Assembly (NCBI RefSeq): GCF_040358255.1
Contig: NZ_CP132938.1
Coordinates: forward strand, 3,038,001 to 3,102,000
Direction: 5' to 3'
Length of the DNA stretch: 64,000 nucleotides
Source of the DNA: Tunturibacter gelidoferens
GTDB taxonomy: Bacteria; Acidobacteriota; Terriglobia; Terriglobales; Acidobacteriaceae
Below, one piece after another: positions 27,831 through 37,005 of the stretch (position 1 is its first letter; every line of letters starts with the position of its first letter). The translations under genes and the position numbers were made by a program. The notes under the pieces were generated by a model that was not told where the DNA came from, made no database searches, and saw only the letters and a list, made by a program, of their open reading frames with translations.

Positions 27831-27874
27831 CTGCGTCGCGCGATGAGACTGCGCGACTTCGGTCGAGATGACGA
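27831..27874. repeat. REP-like unit
   Basis: CTGCGTCGCGCGATG, AGACTGCGCGACTTCGGTCG, AGATGACGA: the CGCG/ACTTCGGTC/GATGACG pattern of the REP-like family, in the 255-bp gap between the PPOX and panE genes. No gene is seen in that gap. Confidence 0.55.
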
Positions 27875-27965
27875 GTCCCAGAGAGTACCGGTCTTAGAAA
27901 TTAACGTCTACGTCGGACCGGAGACAGCCTGAAAAAGCGCGAAGGCGAGTGGGTGCAGGCGAGTG

Positions 27966-28895
27966 CTAATGATTTTTTGAATTTATCGAGTTCTGATAGA
28001 CGCGGAGGTGAACGCAACAGGCCTGGAGCAGAGGGGCTTCGATGTGGTGGGCGTGGCCGTGGTCGAGCAGGTCGCCGAGGATGGTGTCGACTTCCACTGG
28101 AGCGCCTTTTTGCAGGTCGCGGTACATCGACGAGGTGAACTTTGAGTCTTTGTCGGTGGCTAGTTGGCGGACATATTCGAGGTGAGGCTGCGGGGTAGGG
28201 AAGCCGCACACCTTCGCGATTGCGGCGCATTCGTCTATGGCCTGGAGGGCGGTCTGTTTGCCGTCGGAGACCGCGTTAATTTCGCCAACGGGACCACCCA
28301 GCAGACAAGTGATGAGACCGAAGGAGGCGATAGTCACCCACTTGTCCCACATTGCCTGAGTGATGTTGGTGGAGAGTTGAGTTTCGAAGCCGGCGTTGCG
28401 CAGGGTTTCGTCGAGGGAGCGAATGCGAGTAGTGATCTCCCCACTGCGCTCCCCGTAAATGATCTTGTCCAGGGGGGTGAGTTGCACGATGCGGCCTTGC
28501 TCATCGAGGTCGGTGGAGACAAGGCAGACACCGCCGAGGACGGGTTGCTTGCCGAAGCTATGCACGAGCGAGTCCATGTGGCGCATACCGTTGAGCACGG
28601 GATAGATCATTGTGTCGGGGCCGACGGCGGGGGTCATATCTTTGATCGCCTGGTCGAGGGCCTGGGCCTTGACGCTGAGAAAGACGACGTCGTAGGGGCT
28701 GGTGATCTCGGTGCTGGTGGCAGTCTTTGGCTTGAGAATGGCGTCGCCGTGAGGACTCACGATGCGGAGTCCATCGCGTTGAAGCTGCTGCGCTCGAGCG
28801 GGACGAACGAGAAAGGTGACGTCCCGGCCTGCCTGAATGAGACGTGCTCCGAAGTAACCGCCGACTGCTCCAGCACCTACGATCAGAATCTTCAT
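27966..28895 (-). CDS. panE: 2-dehydropantoate 2-reductase (ketopantoate reductase)
   Basis: NADPH-dependent reduction of ketopantoate to pantoate in pantothenate/CoA synthesis. 309 residues with Rossmann motif ILIVGAGAVGGYFGARL, the VKAQALDQAI segment with the family Lys, NGMRHMD for substrate binding, and a C-terminal helical domain containing WDKWVTIASFGLITC. AAGGACG precedes the ATG. IlvC can share this reaction and is also present (57137). Because the family is broad, a related 2-ketoacid reductase is possible. Confidence 0.88.
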   Translation of the reverse strand: MKILIVGAGAVGGYFGARLIQAGRDVTFLVRPARAQQLQRDGLRIVSPHGDAILKPKTATSTEITSPYDVVFLSVKAQALDQAIKDMTPAVGPDTMIYPVLNGMRHMDSLVHSFGKQPVLGGVCLVSTDLDEQGRIVQLTPLDKIIYGERSGEITTRIRSLDETLRNAGFETQLSTNITQAMWDKWVTIASFGLITCLLGGPVGEINAVSDGKQTALQAIDECAAIAKVCGFPTPQPHLEYVRQLATDKDSKFTSSMYRDLQKGAPVEVDTILGDLLDHGHAHHIEAPLLQACCVHLRVYQNSINSKNH

Positions 28896-29096
28896 ACTCG
28901 TCCTTGTAGTTTTCGAGACACCGTGTTCCGGACCACAGTGTGTCTCAGCTTAGTCTGATTGCGTCGGCCGGGCTCATCGATGGGCCAGCTGGCGTGACCT
29001 GCGAGGTTGGGTGCGGGTCCTTGGATTGGAAGTTGGATGCGTGAGCTCTCCGTTGGATTTGCATAACTGAGGCGATTCGATGCGACACGGTGAAGG

Positions 29097-29303
29097 TTAG
29101 TTTGGAGCGGGGGTGGATGCCGGAGCGGGCGCAGGGTGAGCCGCGGATGGCCAGACTGAAGGGCGCACGAGGAGGAGGAGGTAGAGGAAGAGGATTGCGA
29201 TAAGGACGAGGCCGCCGATGAAGATGTGGGGACGGAATCCCATGTAGGTTTTGTGTTGGGGCAGGTCTGGCGGAGGGATGTGTCCGTGCTCGTGATCATG
29301 CAT
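29097..29303 (-). CDS. Small His-rich single-helix membrane protein
   Basis: 68 residues: a His/Pro-rich N-terminus (MHDHEHGHIPPPDLPQHK), one transmembrane helix at about 28-47 (IFIGGLVLIAILFLYLLLL), and an Ala/Pro tail (PAPAPASTPAPN). The start has no clear Shine-Dalgarno. It lies between gpsA and panE on the same strand. The His cluster might bind metal, but that is inference; no family recognised. Confidence 0.6.
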   Translation of the reverse strand: MHDHEHGHIPPPDLPQHKTYMGFRPHIFIGGLVLIAILFLYLLLLVRPSVWPSAAHPAPAPASTPAPN

Positions 29304-29350
29304 GCGTACCAGCTTAGGCGCAAAACGATCTGCGTGCCAGCTACGGGGGC

Positions 29351-29450
29351 GTCCTGCCGGACGGGCCCACTGCGCGTGGCGCGGTCACTTCGTGACTTGT
29401 GTACCTTGTCTCGGCGGGGCTGATATCTTTGGTCCTCCCGTTGGTCGGAA
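29351..29450 (+). repeat. ~100-bp interspersed repeat family, copy 2
   Basis: Same sequence order as copy 1 (26061-26160): GTCCTGCCGGACGGGCCCAC, GGTCACTTCGTGACTTGTG, GGTCCTCCCGTTGGTCGG. It fills the gap between the small membrane protein gene and gpsA. Confidence 0.85.
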
Positions 29451-29480
29451 GAAGAGATAAGGCTTACCCATCTGTAGAGG

Positions 29481-30473
29481 CTATTCGTCGCGGCCGGGGC
29501 GTGCCATGAGTTCGCGAATGGCTTCTTTGGGGCTTTTGTTTTGGTGGAGGATTGCGTCCACCTGCTGGGTGATAGGCATCTCGACGGCGTAGCGGGCGGC
29601 GAGGCCGAGGGCGGCGGCGGTGCTGCGTATGCCTTCGGCTACTTTGCCGTTGAGGCCGGCGATGATGTCGGGAAGCTGGCGGCCACGGCCGAGTTCTACG
29701 CCGACGGCACGGTTGCGGGAGAGAGAACCGGTACAGGTGAGGATGAGATCGCCTGCGCCGGAGAGGCCTGCGAGGGTTTGACGGCGGCCACCGCAGGCTA
29801 CGGCGAGGCGGGTCATCTCGGCGATGCCACGGGTGATGAGGGCCGCGGAGGAGTTGTGGCCGAGGTTGAGGCCGTTGGCAACGCCTGCGGCGAGGGCGAT
29901 AACGTTTTTGAGAGAGCCGCCGAGTTCGACACCGGGTACGTCTTCGTTGGTGTAGACGCGCAGGCTTGAAGAGGTGAAGTCGCGCTGGATGGTCTGAGCT
30001 ACGTTCGGAACCTCGGAGGCGACGACGACTGCGGTGGGCATGCCGGCTGCGACCTCCTGCGCGAAGGAGGGACCACTGAGGACGGCGAAGGGATTGCGTG
30101 TAACGGAGGCGACGACCTGTGACATGCGGAGATAGCTGGTTTCTTCGATGCCCTTGCTGGCGCTGAGAATGATCTGGTCGCGGGTGAGCAGAGGGGCGAT
30201 GTGCGTGAGAACTCCGCGCAGGTGTTGCGAGGGGGTGACACAGAGGAGGATGTCGGCTTCGAAGATGGCGCGCGGGAGGTCGGAGGTGACGTGGATATCG
30301 ACGGGCAGGGTGAAGCCGGGAAGGTAGGGCAGGTTTTCGCCGGCTTCGCTGAGCTGATCGGCGAGGGCGGGGGAGTGAGACCAGAGGAAGAGCTGGTGCC
30401 CGCCGCGACGGGCGAGGGAGAGGGCGAGGGCGGTGCCCCAGGCACCAGCTCCCAGGACGGCGATTCGGCTCAT
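29481..30473 (-). CDS. gpsA: Glycerol-3-phosphate dehydrogenase [NAD(P)+]
   Basis: Makes sn-glycerol-3-phosphate from dihydroxyacetone phosphate for phospholipid synthesis. 330 residues. Nucleotide-binding motif VLGAGAWGTALALSLARRG; catalytic-lysine region SLKNVIALAAGVANGL; and GLSGAGDLILTCTGSLSRNR, a GpsA signature. Its start overlaps the plsY stop by 4 nt (ATGA), so the two consecutive steps in lysophosphatidate synthesis are translationally coupled. Confidence 0.96.
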   Translation of the reverse strand: MSRIAVLGAGAWGTALALSLARRGGHQLFLWSHSPALADQLSEAGENLPYLPGFTLPVDIHVTSDLPRAIFEADILLCVTPSQHLRGVLTHIAPLLTRDQIILSASKGIEETSYLRMSQVVASVTRNPFAVLSGPSFAQEVAAGMPTAVVVASEVPNVAQTIQRDFTSSSLRVYTNEDVPGVELGGSLKNVIALAAGVANGLNLGHNSSAALITRGIAEMTRLAVACGGRRQTLAGLSGAGDLILTCTGSLSRNRAVGVELGRGRQLPDIIAGLNGKVAEGIRSTAAALGLAARYAVEMPITQQVDAILHQNKSPKEAIRELMARPGRDE

Positions 30474-31081
30474 GCTACCGCCTTTTTCTTGCCGAAGCGG
30501 CTCTCGGTGCCAGCGAGGAGGCGGCCAATGTTTTGATGGTGCTTGACGATGACGAGGAGCGGAATGAAGACCAGCCCGGCGATGACAATGGGGGTTCGCT
30601 GAGGAAGGAAGTAGAGGCCGAAGAGAGGGAAGGTGGCTGAACCGATCATCGAAGCGAGAGAGACGTAGCGGGTGAGGAGGACGATGACCAGAAAGATGCC
30701 GAAGGTGCAGGCTGCTGCGGCCAGACTGAGGGCCAGCATGACACCGAGGGCGCTGGCGACGCCTTTGCCGCCGCGGAAGCCGAGCCAGATGGGGAAGACG
30801 TGTCCCAGGATGGCGGCGACGGCGGTTGTGACGGCAAGGTCGTAGTTGCCAGGTGCGATATGCTGGGCGATTTTGACAGCGAGGAAGGACTTGCCGATAT
30901 CGAGCAGGAGCGTGGCGATGCCGAGGCCCTTGGCTCCGCTGCGAGCTACGTTGGTGGCACCGATGTTGCCGCTGCCGGTGGCGCGAATGTCTTCGTGGCG
31001 AAAGGTTTTTACGAGCAGATAGCCGAACGGGATAGACCCAAGAAGATACGCGAGCGGAATGGAGAGGAGCCAGGGGTTCAT
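30470..31081 (-). CDS. plsY: Acyl-phosphate:glycerol-3-phosphate acyltransferase PlsY
   Basis: Integral membrane enzyme transferring the acyl group from acyl-phosphate to glycerol-3-phosphate. 203 residues, about six hydrophobic segments. The three family motifs are present: GSIPFGYLLVK with TGSGNIGATNVAR, GHVFPIWLGFRGGKGVA, and the C-terminal HHQNIGRLLAGTESRFG. I start at ATG 31081 (MNPWLLSIPLAYLLG); the frame is open upstream, but that part is His/Pro-rich non-coding DNA. Downstream gpsA overlaps by 4 nt. Confidence 0.95.
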   Translation of the reverse strand: MNPWLLSIPLAYLLGSIPFGYLLVKTFRHEDIRATGSGNIGATNVARSGAKGLGIATLLLDIGKSFLAVKIAQHIAPGNYDLAVTTAVAAILGHVFPIWLGFRGGKGVASALGVMLALSLAAAACTFGIFLVIVLLTRYVSLASMIGSATFPLFGLYFLPQRTPIVIAGLVFIPLLVIVKHHQNIGRLLAGTESRFGKKKAVA

Positions 31082-31182
31082 TGTCGTCCGAATGAGTCTA
31101 CCAAGTGCGGAGGAGGATGGTCTTACGGCGTGCGTGTGCGTGTGCGGGCTCGAGTGTGAGTGCGGCGGGGGTGGAGTGCAGG

Positions 31183-32454
31183 CTAGAGGATGTGATGGCG
31201 GATCAGTTCGAGGGCGTGCTGGCTGGCCCACCAGCGGATCATCTCGCGGTCTCCGCGGAGGTTGAGTTCCTTGACCTGGGTGGTTTGTGCGCTGGCGAGT
31301 GCGATGTAGACGAGGCCGATGGGTTTGTCGGCGTCTGGGCCGGGAGCTCCGGGGCCGGGGCCGGCGATACCGGTGATGGAGATGCCGAGCGAGGCTCCGG
31401 TGCGGGTGCGGATGCCTTCGGCCAGGGCGCGCGCTACCTCGGATGAGACGGGGCCTTTGGTTGCGACGAGTTCGGTGGGGACGTCGGCGAAGGTGGTTTT
31501 GAGCGCGTCGCTGTAGACCACTGCGCCGCCGAGAAAGTAACGCGAGCTGCCGGGGATCGCGGTGAGGCGCTCTGCGAGGAGGCCACCGGTGCAGCTTTCT
31601 GCGGTGGCCAGGGTGAGATCGCGGAGGCCGAGGTTGAGGAGCACGACCTCTTCGAGGGATTCGCCGTGCGAGGAGAAGATGGAGTCTTCCATCTCGGCTT
31701 CGATCTTTTCGACGAGGTCGTCGACGCGGCGCTGGGCTTCGGCGAGGGTGGGCTTGGCGCAGAGGAAGTGGAGCTGGATCTCGCCTGAGCCGGCGAGGAT
31801 GGTGGTCTCGACGTCGGAGTATTGAGTGTAGATGGGTGAGGTTCTGGCGTCGACGTGCGATTCGGGGATGAGGGCCATGCGAAGGAGGCGCTTGGCGAGG
31901 TGGCGCGGGGGGAGAGCGGCAGCGAGGCGGGGTTTGACCTGGGTGTCGAAGAGGGGCTTCAGCTCTCTGGGCGGGCCGGGGAGGAGGATGACGATCTTGC
32001 GGATGGGCTGGTTGGAGGCGTCGAGGACGGTGGTGTCGAGGAACTGGCCGGGGGCGCTGCCGTTGGGGTTATCGAGGATGATGGCGCGGTCGAGCACGTC
32101 GGCCTGTTTGGCGTTGTTGGGCGGCATGACCATCTGGCGTGCGGCGAATCGCTTGTAGAGCTGGGTAAGGATGGCGGGGTCGGAGCGTAGCTCGATGTTG
32201 AGTGCGGCGGCGGCGGCTTCGCGGGTGAGATCGTCTTCGGTGGGGCCGAGGCCGCCGGAGAAGATGACGATGTCGGCGCGGGCGATGGCGATGGAGGCGG
32301 CGCTGGTGAGGTGGGAGAGGTTGTCGCCGACGATGGTCTTGAAGGCGACTTGTACGCCGAGGTCGTTGAGGCCGTCGGTGAGGTAGAGGGAGTTGGTGTC
32401 CTGACGGTAGGGCGTGAGCATCTCGGAGCCAGCAGCGATGATTTCAGCGATCAT
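31183..32454 (-). CDS. cinA: CinA: competence/damage-inducible protein with NMN amidohydrolase domain
   Basis: 423 residues, the full two-domain form. The N-terminal MoaB/MogA-like domain (MIAEIIAAGSEMLTPYRQDT, FSGGLGPTEDDLT) acts on ADP-ribose or nucleotides in characterised homologues. The C-terminal CinA domain (LTLATAESCTGGLLAERLT, then RYFLGGAVVYSDALK, GIAGPGPGAPG) deamidates NMN to nicotinate mononucleotide. It lies 100 bp upstream of plsY on the same strand. A competence role is not established for all species, though dprA and comM are also here. Confidence 0.95.
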   Translation of the reverse strand: MIAEIIAAGSEMLTPYRQDTNSLYLTDGLNDLGVQVAFKTIVGDNLSHLTSAASIAIARADIVIFSGGLGPTEDDLTREAAAAALNIELRSDPAILTQLYKRFAARQMVMPPNNAKQADVLDRAIILDNPNGSAPGQFLDTTVLDASNQPIRKIVILLPGPPRELKPLFDTQVKPRLAAALPPRHLAKRLLRMALIPESHVDARTSPIYTQYSDVETTILAGSGEIQLHFLCAKPTLAEAQRRVDDLVEKIEAEMEDSIFSSHGESLEEVVLLNLGLRDLTLATAESCTGGLLAERLTAIPGSSRYFLGGAVVYSDALKTTFADVPTELVATKGPVSSEVARALAEGIRTRTGASLGISITGIAGPGPGAPGPDADKPIGLVYIALASAQTTQVKELNLRGDREMIRWWASQHALELIRHHIL

Positions 32455-32532
32455 GAGTGGTGGTGGGCTTTCCAGGCCGTGTCGGTGGCTCTGTCATTGA
32501 TGATATGGGTTGTGCGTGAGTTTTGTTGAGCT

Positions 32533-32970
32533 TCAATACAGATGCTTGCTCTCGATGAAGCTTTCGGCCGTTCCGTCGGTGGGGTTTACGAAGTGAACGT
32601 CGCTGGGGTCGCGGCGCGGAGTGTCAACGGCGAGGACGACGAATGGCTCTTCGAGAATCTCCGGTGTGCCGTGAATGGTGCCCTGTTTGAAGAAGATGAG
32701 CTGGCCTGGGCCGACTTCGAAGGGCGGGGCTTCGCCGAGGAAGAACTTTGCGCGGCCGGAGAGAACGGAGAGATATTCGTCGCAGGTTGCGTGATAGTGG
32801 GCCGCGACTGGACGGTAGACGCGAAAGACGCGGGAGCTGGCGTGAGGCTCGTCGGTGAGACGAGTGTCGATCAGCATGGTGTCGGCACTGTCTGGAAAGC
32901 TTGCGGCGATTTTTTGGATGTTGAAGACAGCGGTGTCGGCGGGTGAGGCGTGTTCGGTGTTGTTCGGCAT
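32533..32970 (-). CDS. Cupin-domain protein
   Basis: 145 residues with a single conserved beta-barrel. The metal-binding motif 1 is represented by HYHATCDEYLSVLSGRAKFFLG and motif 2 by GQLIFFKQGTIHGTPEIL, giving plausible His/Glu ligands. ATG 32970 has a G-run (GGGGGG) 7 nt upstream; the 11 codons before it look non-coding. It lies between the cinA group and a histidine kinase. Cupins range from isomerases to dioxygenases; function unknown. Confidence 0.85.
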   Translation of the reverse strand: MPNNTEHASPADTAVFNIQKIAASFPDSADTMLIDTRLTDEPHASSRVFRVYRPVAAHYHATCDEYLSVLSGRAKFFLGEAPPFEVGPGQLIFFKQGTIHGTPEILEEPFVVLAVDTPRRDPSDVHFVNPTDGTAESFIESKHLY

Positions 32971-33037
32971 CAGGAGACCCCCCTTATGCATAAGATGACG
33001 CACAGGGGCCTGAGGCCGCGAGCAATTTAGCTCGCGG

Positions 33038-34852
33038 CTAATTTACGGCTAGGTCGTTTTGTGGCTGGTGTCCGTTGAGTTGGGCGGCTGAGTGCGGGCC
33101 TCCCTGGAGCGGCAGGAAGATGGAGAAGACGGTGCCGCATCCTGGAGTGACGGTGCGGGAGCGGACGCGGAGACTGCCGCCGTGCTTTTCGACGAGTTCG
33201 CGCGAGACCCAAAGGCCGAGGCCGGTGCCGGTATCTTTTTTCGTCGTGAAGAAGGGTTCGAAGACGCTGTCGAGATGCTCGGGAGGGATGCCTTGTCCCG
33301 TGTCCGCGATGGTGATGCGAACGCCCTGGCGCGTGGAATCGCGCGGGTCGGTGGCGGAGTTTGCTTCGAGGCGGATCGTGTCTCCCCTGGAGCATGCGTC
33401 GAGGCCGTTGGCCAGGAGGTTGGAGAGGACCTGGCGCAGCTCCCCGGCGGTGCCGAGAACCTCACGCTCCGTGGTGGTGTTGACGACGAGGGCCACGCCG
33501 AGAGTTGCCGCCCGGGCGGTGTAGAAGTCGCTGACCTCGTGGACGACGGTGGCCGGCTTGAAGTGCGCGGCGATAGCGGTCTCGCGATAGAAGCCCAGGG
33601 ACTGGCGGGTGATGTGGGCGATGCGGCCAAGTTCGCTCTCGGCCTGCGAAAGAAGGTGGCGGATCTCGTCGAGTTCGTCGGAGCGGCGAGCGATGTAGAC
33701 GAGATTGGTGAGGCCTTCGAGGGGATTGTTGACCTCGTGTGCGACCGAGGCGGCAAGGCGACCGGCGGCGGCGAGCTTTTCGGCACGCATGAGAGCGCCC
33801 TCGGACATGCGCCGCTCGGTGATGTCGCGGAAGACGAGGACGATGCCGATCATCTTTCCGGAGCTGTCGCAGATAGGCGCCCCGCTGTCGTCGATGCAGA
33901 TCTCGCTGCCGTCTTTGGAGACGAGAAAGGTGTGGTTGGCAAGGCCAACGATCGTGCCGAGGCGGCGTACCTTGTCGACTGGATTTTCAACGGCGGCGCG
34001 AGTGTCTTCATTGAAGATAGGAAAGACCCTGTGCAGCGAGATCCCGTGGGCCTCTTGTTCCTGCCAGCCAGTGAGTTCTTCAGCGACACGGTTCATGAAG
34101 ACGATGGTGCCCTCGGTGTCGCAGGCTATGACGGCATCCCCGATACTTCGGATGGTGGTGTTCAGCCACTGCTCGCGCGCATAGGATTCGTCGACGCGTT
34201 GCTTGATCTCTTTGATCTGCTGGTTATAGGCGGCGGTGAGGACGCGGAAGATTCTTCGCGTCTCCCAGACAAGAAGACCCGCGATGAGTGCGACGGCGAA
34301 GAGGAGCAGAATCCTTGCGTTTCGGTTGACGAGAATATCTTCCGCAGAGCGCTGGGCGCGGCGGCCGATGAAAATATTCAGGAACTCATCTATCTGGACG
34401 CGCAGATCGTCCATATCCTGCTTGCGCTGGAGCATATGTTGCTCAAGCGTGGACTCATCCTGGGGGAAGGCATCGATCTCGTGGTAAGCCTCTAGCTCCC
34501 ATTGCTTGTGGGAGGCCTGAATACGATGCAGCCGGGCGAGCTGATCGGGACGTTGAATCAGTGTAAAGAGGGTGTCGAACTCGGGTTCGATCTGTAGATC
34601 TGCTGAGTGCAGAGGCTGCAGGAAGACCGGATTGCGTGTCAGTAGAAATCCGCGCAGGCCGGTCTCTTCATCGAGGATCAGTTTGGTTAGCCGGTTGCCG
34701 TGGAGGATGACCACGTCGGCCCGGTCGATGGCCTTTGCGCTTTCTTCGACACGTTGGAGACCGTATCCAAGGATCAAAGCGAGAAAGGCAAGTGCTGCAA
34801 CGGGTAAAGCGAGGAGTCGAAACAAAAGTCTGTTGTAAAGCCGCGATTCCAA
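33038..34852 (-). CDS. Membrane histidine kinase (CHASE3-like sensor, PAS, HATPase)
   Basis: 604 residues. A transmembrane helix (ALPVAALAFLALILGYGL), a CHASE3-type extracytoplasmic helical domain (about 30-180, with LDEETGLRGFLLTRN), and a second helix near 185-200 (LLLFAVALIAGLLVW). A PAS domain with a PAC tail (VLVFRDITERR) comes next. The HisKA phosphoacceptor is in LAASVAHEVNNPLEGL, and the ATPase has N-, G1- and G2-box motifs (LSNLLANGLDA, ADTGQGIP, TGLGLW). I use TTG 34852 with GAGGA 7 nt upstream; a GTG at 34879 lacks a ribosome site. No response regulator is adjacent, so it is an orphan kinase here. Confidence 0.93.
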   Translation of the reverse strand: MESRLYNRLLFRLLALPVAALAFLALILGYGLQRVEESAKAIDRADVVILHGNRLTKLILDEETGLRGFLLTRNPVFLQPLHSADLQIEPEFDTLFTLIQRPDQLARLHRIQASHKQWELEAYHEIDAFPQDESTLEQHMLQRKQDMDDLRVQIDEFLNIFIGRRAQRSAEDILVNRNARILLLFAVALIAGLLVWETRRIFRVLTAAYNQQIKEIKQRVDESYAREQWLNTTIRSIGDAVIACDTEGTIVFMNRVAEELTGWQEQEAHGISLHRVFPIFNEDTRAAVENPVDKVRRLGTIVGLANHTFLVSKDGSEICIDDSGAPICDSSGKMIGIVLVFRDITERRMSEGALMRAEKLAAAGRLAASVAHEVNNPLEGLTNLVYIARRSDELDEIRHLLSQAESELGRIAHITRQSLGFYRETAIAAHFKPATVVHEVSDFYTARAATLGVALVVNTTTEREVLGTAGELRQVLSNLLANGLDACSRGDTIRLEANSATDPRDSTRQGVRITIADTGQGIPPEHLDSVFEPFFTTKKDTGTGLGLWVSRELVEKHGGSLRVRSRTVTPGCGTVFSIFLPLQGGPHSAAQLNGHQPQNDLAVN

Positions 34853-35026
34853 AGTATTGTCCTCACGCGTGCGCTGCACATCCAGATCGTGTCCAGAGTA
34901 GAGGATTCCTGGCGCTTCTTGATTTTACTGATGCGGAGTCGATCTGGCGACAGAATCGATGGTGACGTTACAACATACTCAATAACGGAAGCGAAAGTTT
35001 TATAGCCGTAACGACCTGAGGACAGG

Positions 35027-36100
35027 CTAGATGAGCCTGCGGCCTTCGATGTCCACCGCAACGTGGTAGAGCGCGTCGCGCGTGGCGAGGGTGGCGTTCC
35101 CGTCTTCGAGGAAGGCGAGGCCTACGAGGTTGTTGCCGGAGACGACGAGAGAGGCCTGATGGTGACGGTCGATGCGAATGATGCCGCGCTGGCCGTGGAG
35201 GCTGGCGGCCACGTAGAGGTTGTCGTCAACGTCGAAGGCCATGCCCTGGGCGCGACCGAGACCCTGATAGAAGACAGTCGCGTTGCCGTCGCGGTCTATG
35301 GCGTGGATGACCTGGTTCGAAGAGGTCGTGGGGCCAGTGACGAAGAGCGTGCCGGCGTCGTTGAAGGCGAGGTGGTAGGCGGCGATGCTGGGCTCGAGCG
35401 TGGCGTAGACGAAGATCTCGCCGCTGGTGCCGTCGATGTTCCCGCGGCTGATCTTGAAGATGGTGCCTGAGCGGTCGCCGACGTAGAGGTTGCCGTCGCG
35501 GTCGAAGGCGATGCCGGTGGCGATGCCCATGCCTTCGGCGTAGGTGGAGGTGGCTCCGTCGGGGGAGATGCGGTAGACGGTGCCTTCGGCACGAGAGCTG
35601 GCGTAGAGGTAGCCATCGGGACCGAAGGCGAGACCGGTGACGTTCATCACGTCGCGGACGAAGGGGCGGATCTGGAAGTCGCGTTGAATTTGGAAGATCG
35701 AAACCGGAACGGCCTGGCCGCGGGAGCCCGAGACCGTGGCATAGACGTTGCCTTCGGCATCGACCGCCGGGTTGGCGACGGGGTGAAGATTTTCCGCCAT
35801 GGGCACCGCGATGCGAACGTGGAGCGGGTTGCTGGCGTGGCTGCCGTGGTGCAGGATGAGGTCGCCGGTGATGGTTCCTTCGGGAATGCGAATGGTGGCG
35901 CGGGTGGGGCGGCTGAGCAGGAGTGGAGCGGAGATGTCGCCGATGGTCGCGCGGGGCAACAGGGCGCCGTGGGGCTCGAGGTGCGCGCCGTGGACGTCGA
36001 TCTCGCCGCCGGGCATCGCTGCGAGTGGCGTGACGCGGTCGAGATGCGGCGGGGGTGCATCGGGCTTATCGGATGTCAGGAGCGAACGGAGTGTGGTCAT
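35027..36100 (-). CDS. NHL/SMP-30-type beta-propeller protein
   Basis: 357 residues. The N-terminal 90 residues look like an IPT/TIG immunoglobulin-like domain (MPGGEIDVHGAHLEP). The rest is a six-bladed-type propeller with repeats of the form GLAFGPDGYLYASSRAEGTV, GIAFDRDGNLYVGDRSGTIF and GMAFDVDDNLYVAASLHG. No signal peptide is evident. Relatives are called gluconolactonase/SMP-30 or NHL proteins, but the catalytic metal ligands cannot be confirmed by eye. ATG 36100 chosen; the upstream extension is Pro-rich and unlikely. Confidence 0.85.
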   Translation of the reverse strand: MTTLRSLLTSDKPDAPPPHLDRVTPLAAMPGGEIDVHGAHLEPHGALLPRATIGDISAPLLLSRPTRATIRIPEGTITGDLILHHGSHASNPLHVRIAVPMAENLHPVANPAVDAEGNVYATVSGSRGQAVPVSIFQIQRDFQIRPFVRDVMNVTGLAFGPDGYLYASSRAEGTVYRISPDGATSTYAEGMGIATGIAFDRDGNLYVGDRSGTIFKISRGNIDGTSGEIFVYATLEPSIAAYHLAFNDAGTLFVTGPTTSSNQVIHAIDRDGNATVFYQGLGRAQGMAFDVDDNLYVAASLHGQRGIIRIDRHHQASLVVSGNNLVGLAFLEDGNATLATRDALYHVAVDIEGRRLI

Positions 36101-36164
36101 GGGCCTGAAAGCTAGCGTAGACGGCTGCGGGGGCGAGCGCAACTAGGGCCTGGCGAGATGGAAG

Positions 36165-36674
36165 TTAGAAGCGCAGGTGGATGAGTTGCGCGACGGCTAG
36201 CGCGAAGAGGCCAGCGCCTACGTCATCGAGCATGATGCCGGTACCGCCGTGGAGGCGTTCGAGTTGGCGGATTGGAGGGGGTTTGAGGATGTCGAAGAAG
36301 CGGAAGAGAAGGAGTGAGAGCGCGGCGTGTTGCCAGTCGGCTGGGATGGCGATGAGGGCGATAAGCTGGCCGGCGACCTCGTCGATGACGACGTGGCCGG
36401 GATCTTCGCGGCCTGATTCGTTGGCGACGATGGTTGCTGCGGGGATACCGACGAGCGTGGCGAGAGTCGCGGCAATGGTGGTGCCGACTGCGAGTGCGAT
36501 TGGAGCCGGGTGGAGGATGTGGGCAGCGGCGTACCAGAGGAGGACTGCTGAGATGCTGCCATAAGTGCCGGGGCCGGGCTTCAGCAGGCCTGCTCCGAAG
36601 AAGGTGCCGACAGCCCACGCCCAGAGGGTCTTTGTTTCGGACGGAGGATGAGTCTGGATGTTGGAGTTCGCCAC
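36165..36674 (-). CDS. pgpA: Phosphatidylglycerophosphatase A
   Basis: Dephosphorylates phosphatidylglycerol phosphate in the last step of phosphatidylglycerol synthesis. 169 residues, several membrane helices. Family motifs: FFGAGLLKPGPGTYGS and VIDEVAGQLIALIAIP, then RFFDILKPPPIRQLERLHGG and MLDDVGAGLFA. I place the start at a GTG that shares one base with the yacG stop (TAGTG), which fits the family N-terminus. The open frame extends upstream into yacG, where it is a shadow. Confidence 0.93.
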   Translation of the reverse strand: MANSNIQTHPPSETKTLWAWAVGTFFGAGLLKPGPGTYGSISAVLLWYAAAHILHPAPIALAVGTTIAATLATLVGIPAATIVANESGREDPGHVVIDEVAGQLIALIAIPADWQHAALSLLLFRFFDILKPPPIRQLERLHGGTGIMLDDVGAGLFALAVAQLIHLRF

Positions 36675-36910
36675 TAGTTCACGTCGTCGTCGTTCTGGCG
36701 ATTGTGCTTGTTGGAACGGGCCAGCTCTTCGAGCAGATCGGGATCCTGGATGGGCGTGGAGATCTTGTAGTCGCCGCTGGCCCATTTGCCGAGATCGATG
36801 CGGCGGCAGCGATCGGAGCAGAAGGGGAAGTCTTCGCCTGTAGCAAGGACGATGTTACGGCAGGTGGGGCAACGGAGGGTTTTGAGTTTCGGGTTGGCGG
36901 CTTTCGACAT
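36674..36910 (-). CDS. yacG: YacG-like zinc-ribbon protein
   Basis: 78 residues. Zinc ligands Cys14, Cys17, Cys31 and Cys35 in RCPTCRNIV and FPFCSDRCRRIDLGKWASG match YacG/DUF329, which in E. coli inhibits DNA gyrase by binding GyrB. The C-terminal tail is acidic and Asn-rich. Translationally linked to pgpA (overlapping TAGTG). Confidence 0.9.
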   Translation of the reverse strand: MSKAANPKLKTLRCPTCRNIVLATGEDFPFCSDRCRRIDLGKWASGDYKISTPIQDPDLLEELARSNKHNRQNDDDVN

Positions 36911-37005
36911 AACAGAATTAGTTTAATACTTTTGGTCTGCAAGAAGACGTGGCGAAGTGTGGGGAGTTGAGCCTGGAGATACGTCTAAAAAGGGTAGAGG
37001 TCTTT

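Noticed and set aside
33092-34495. 467-codon plus-strand frame over the histidine kinase
   Set aside because: Antisense to a kinase with all expected motifs; no ribosome site.
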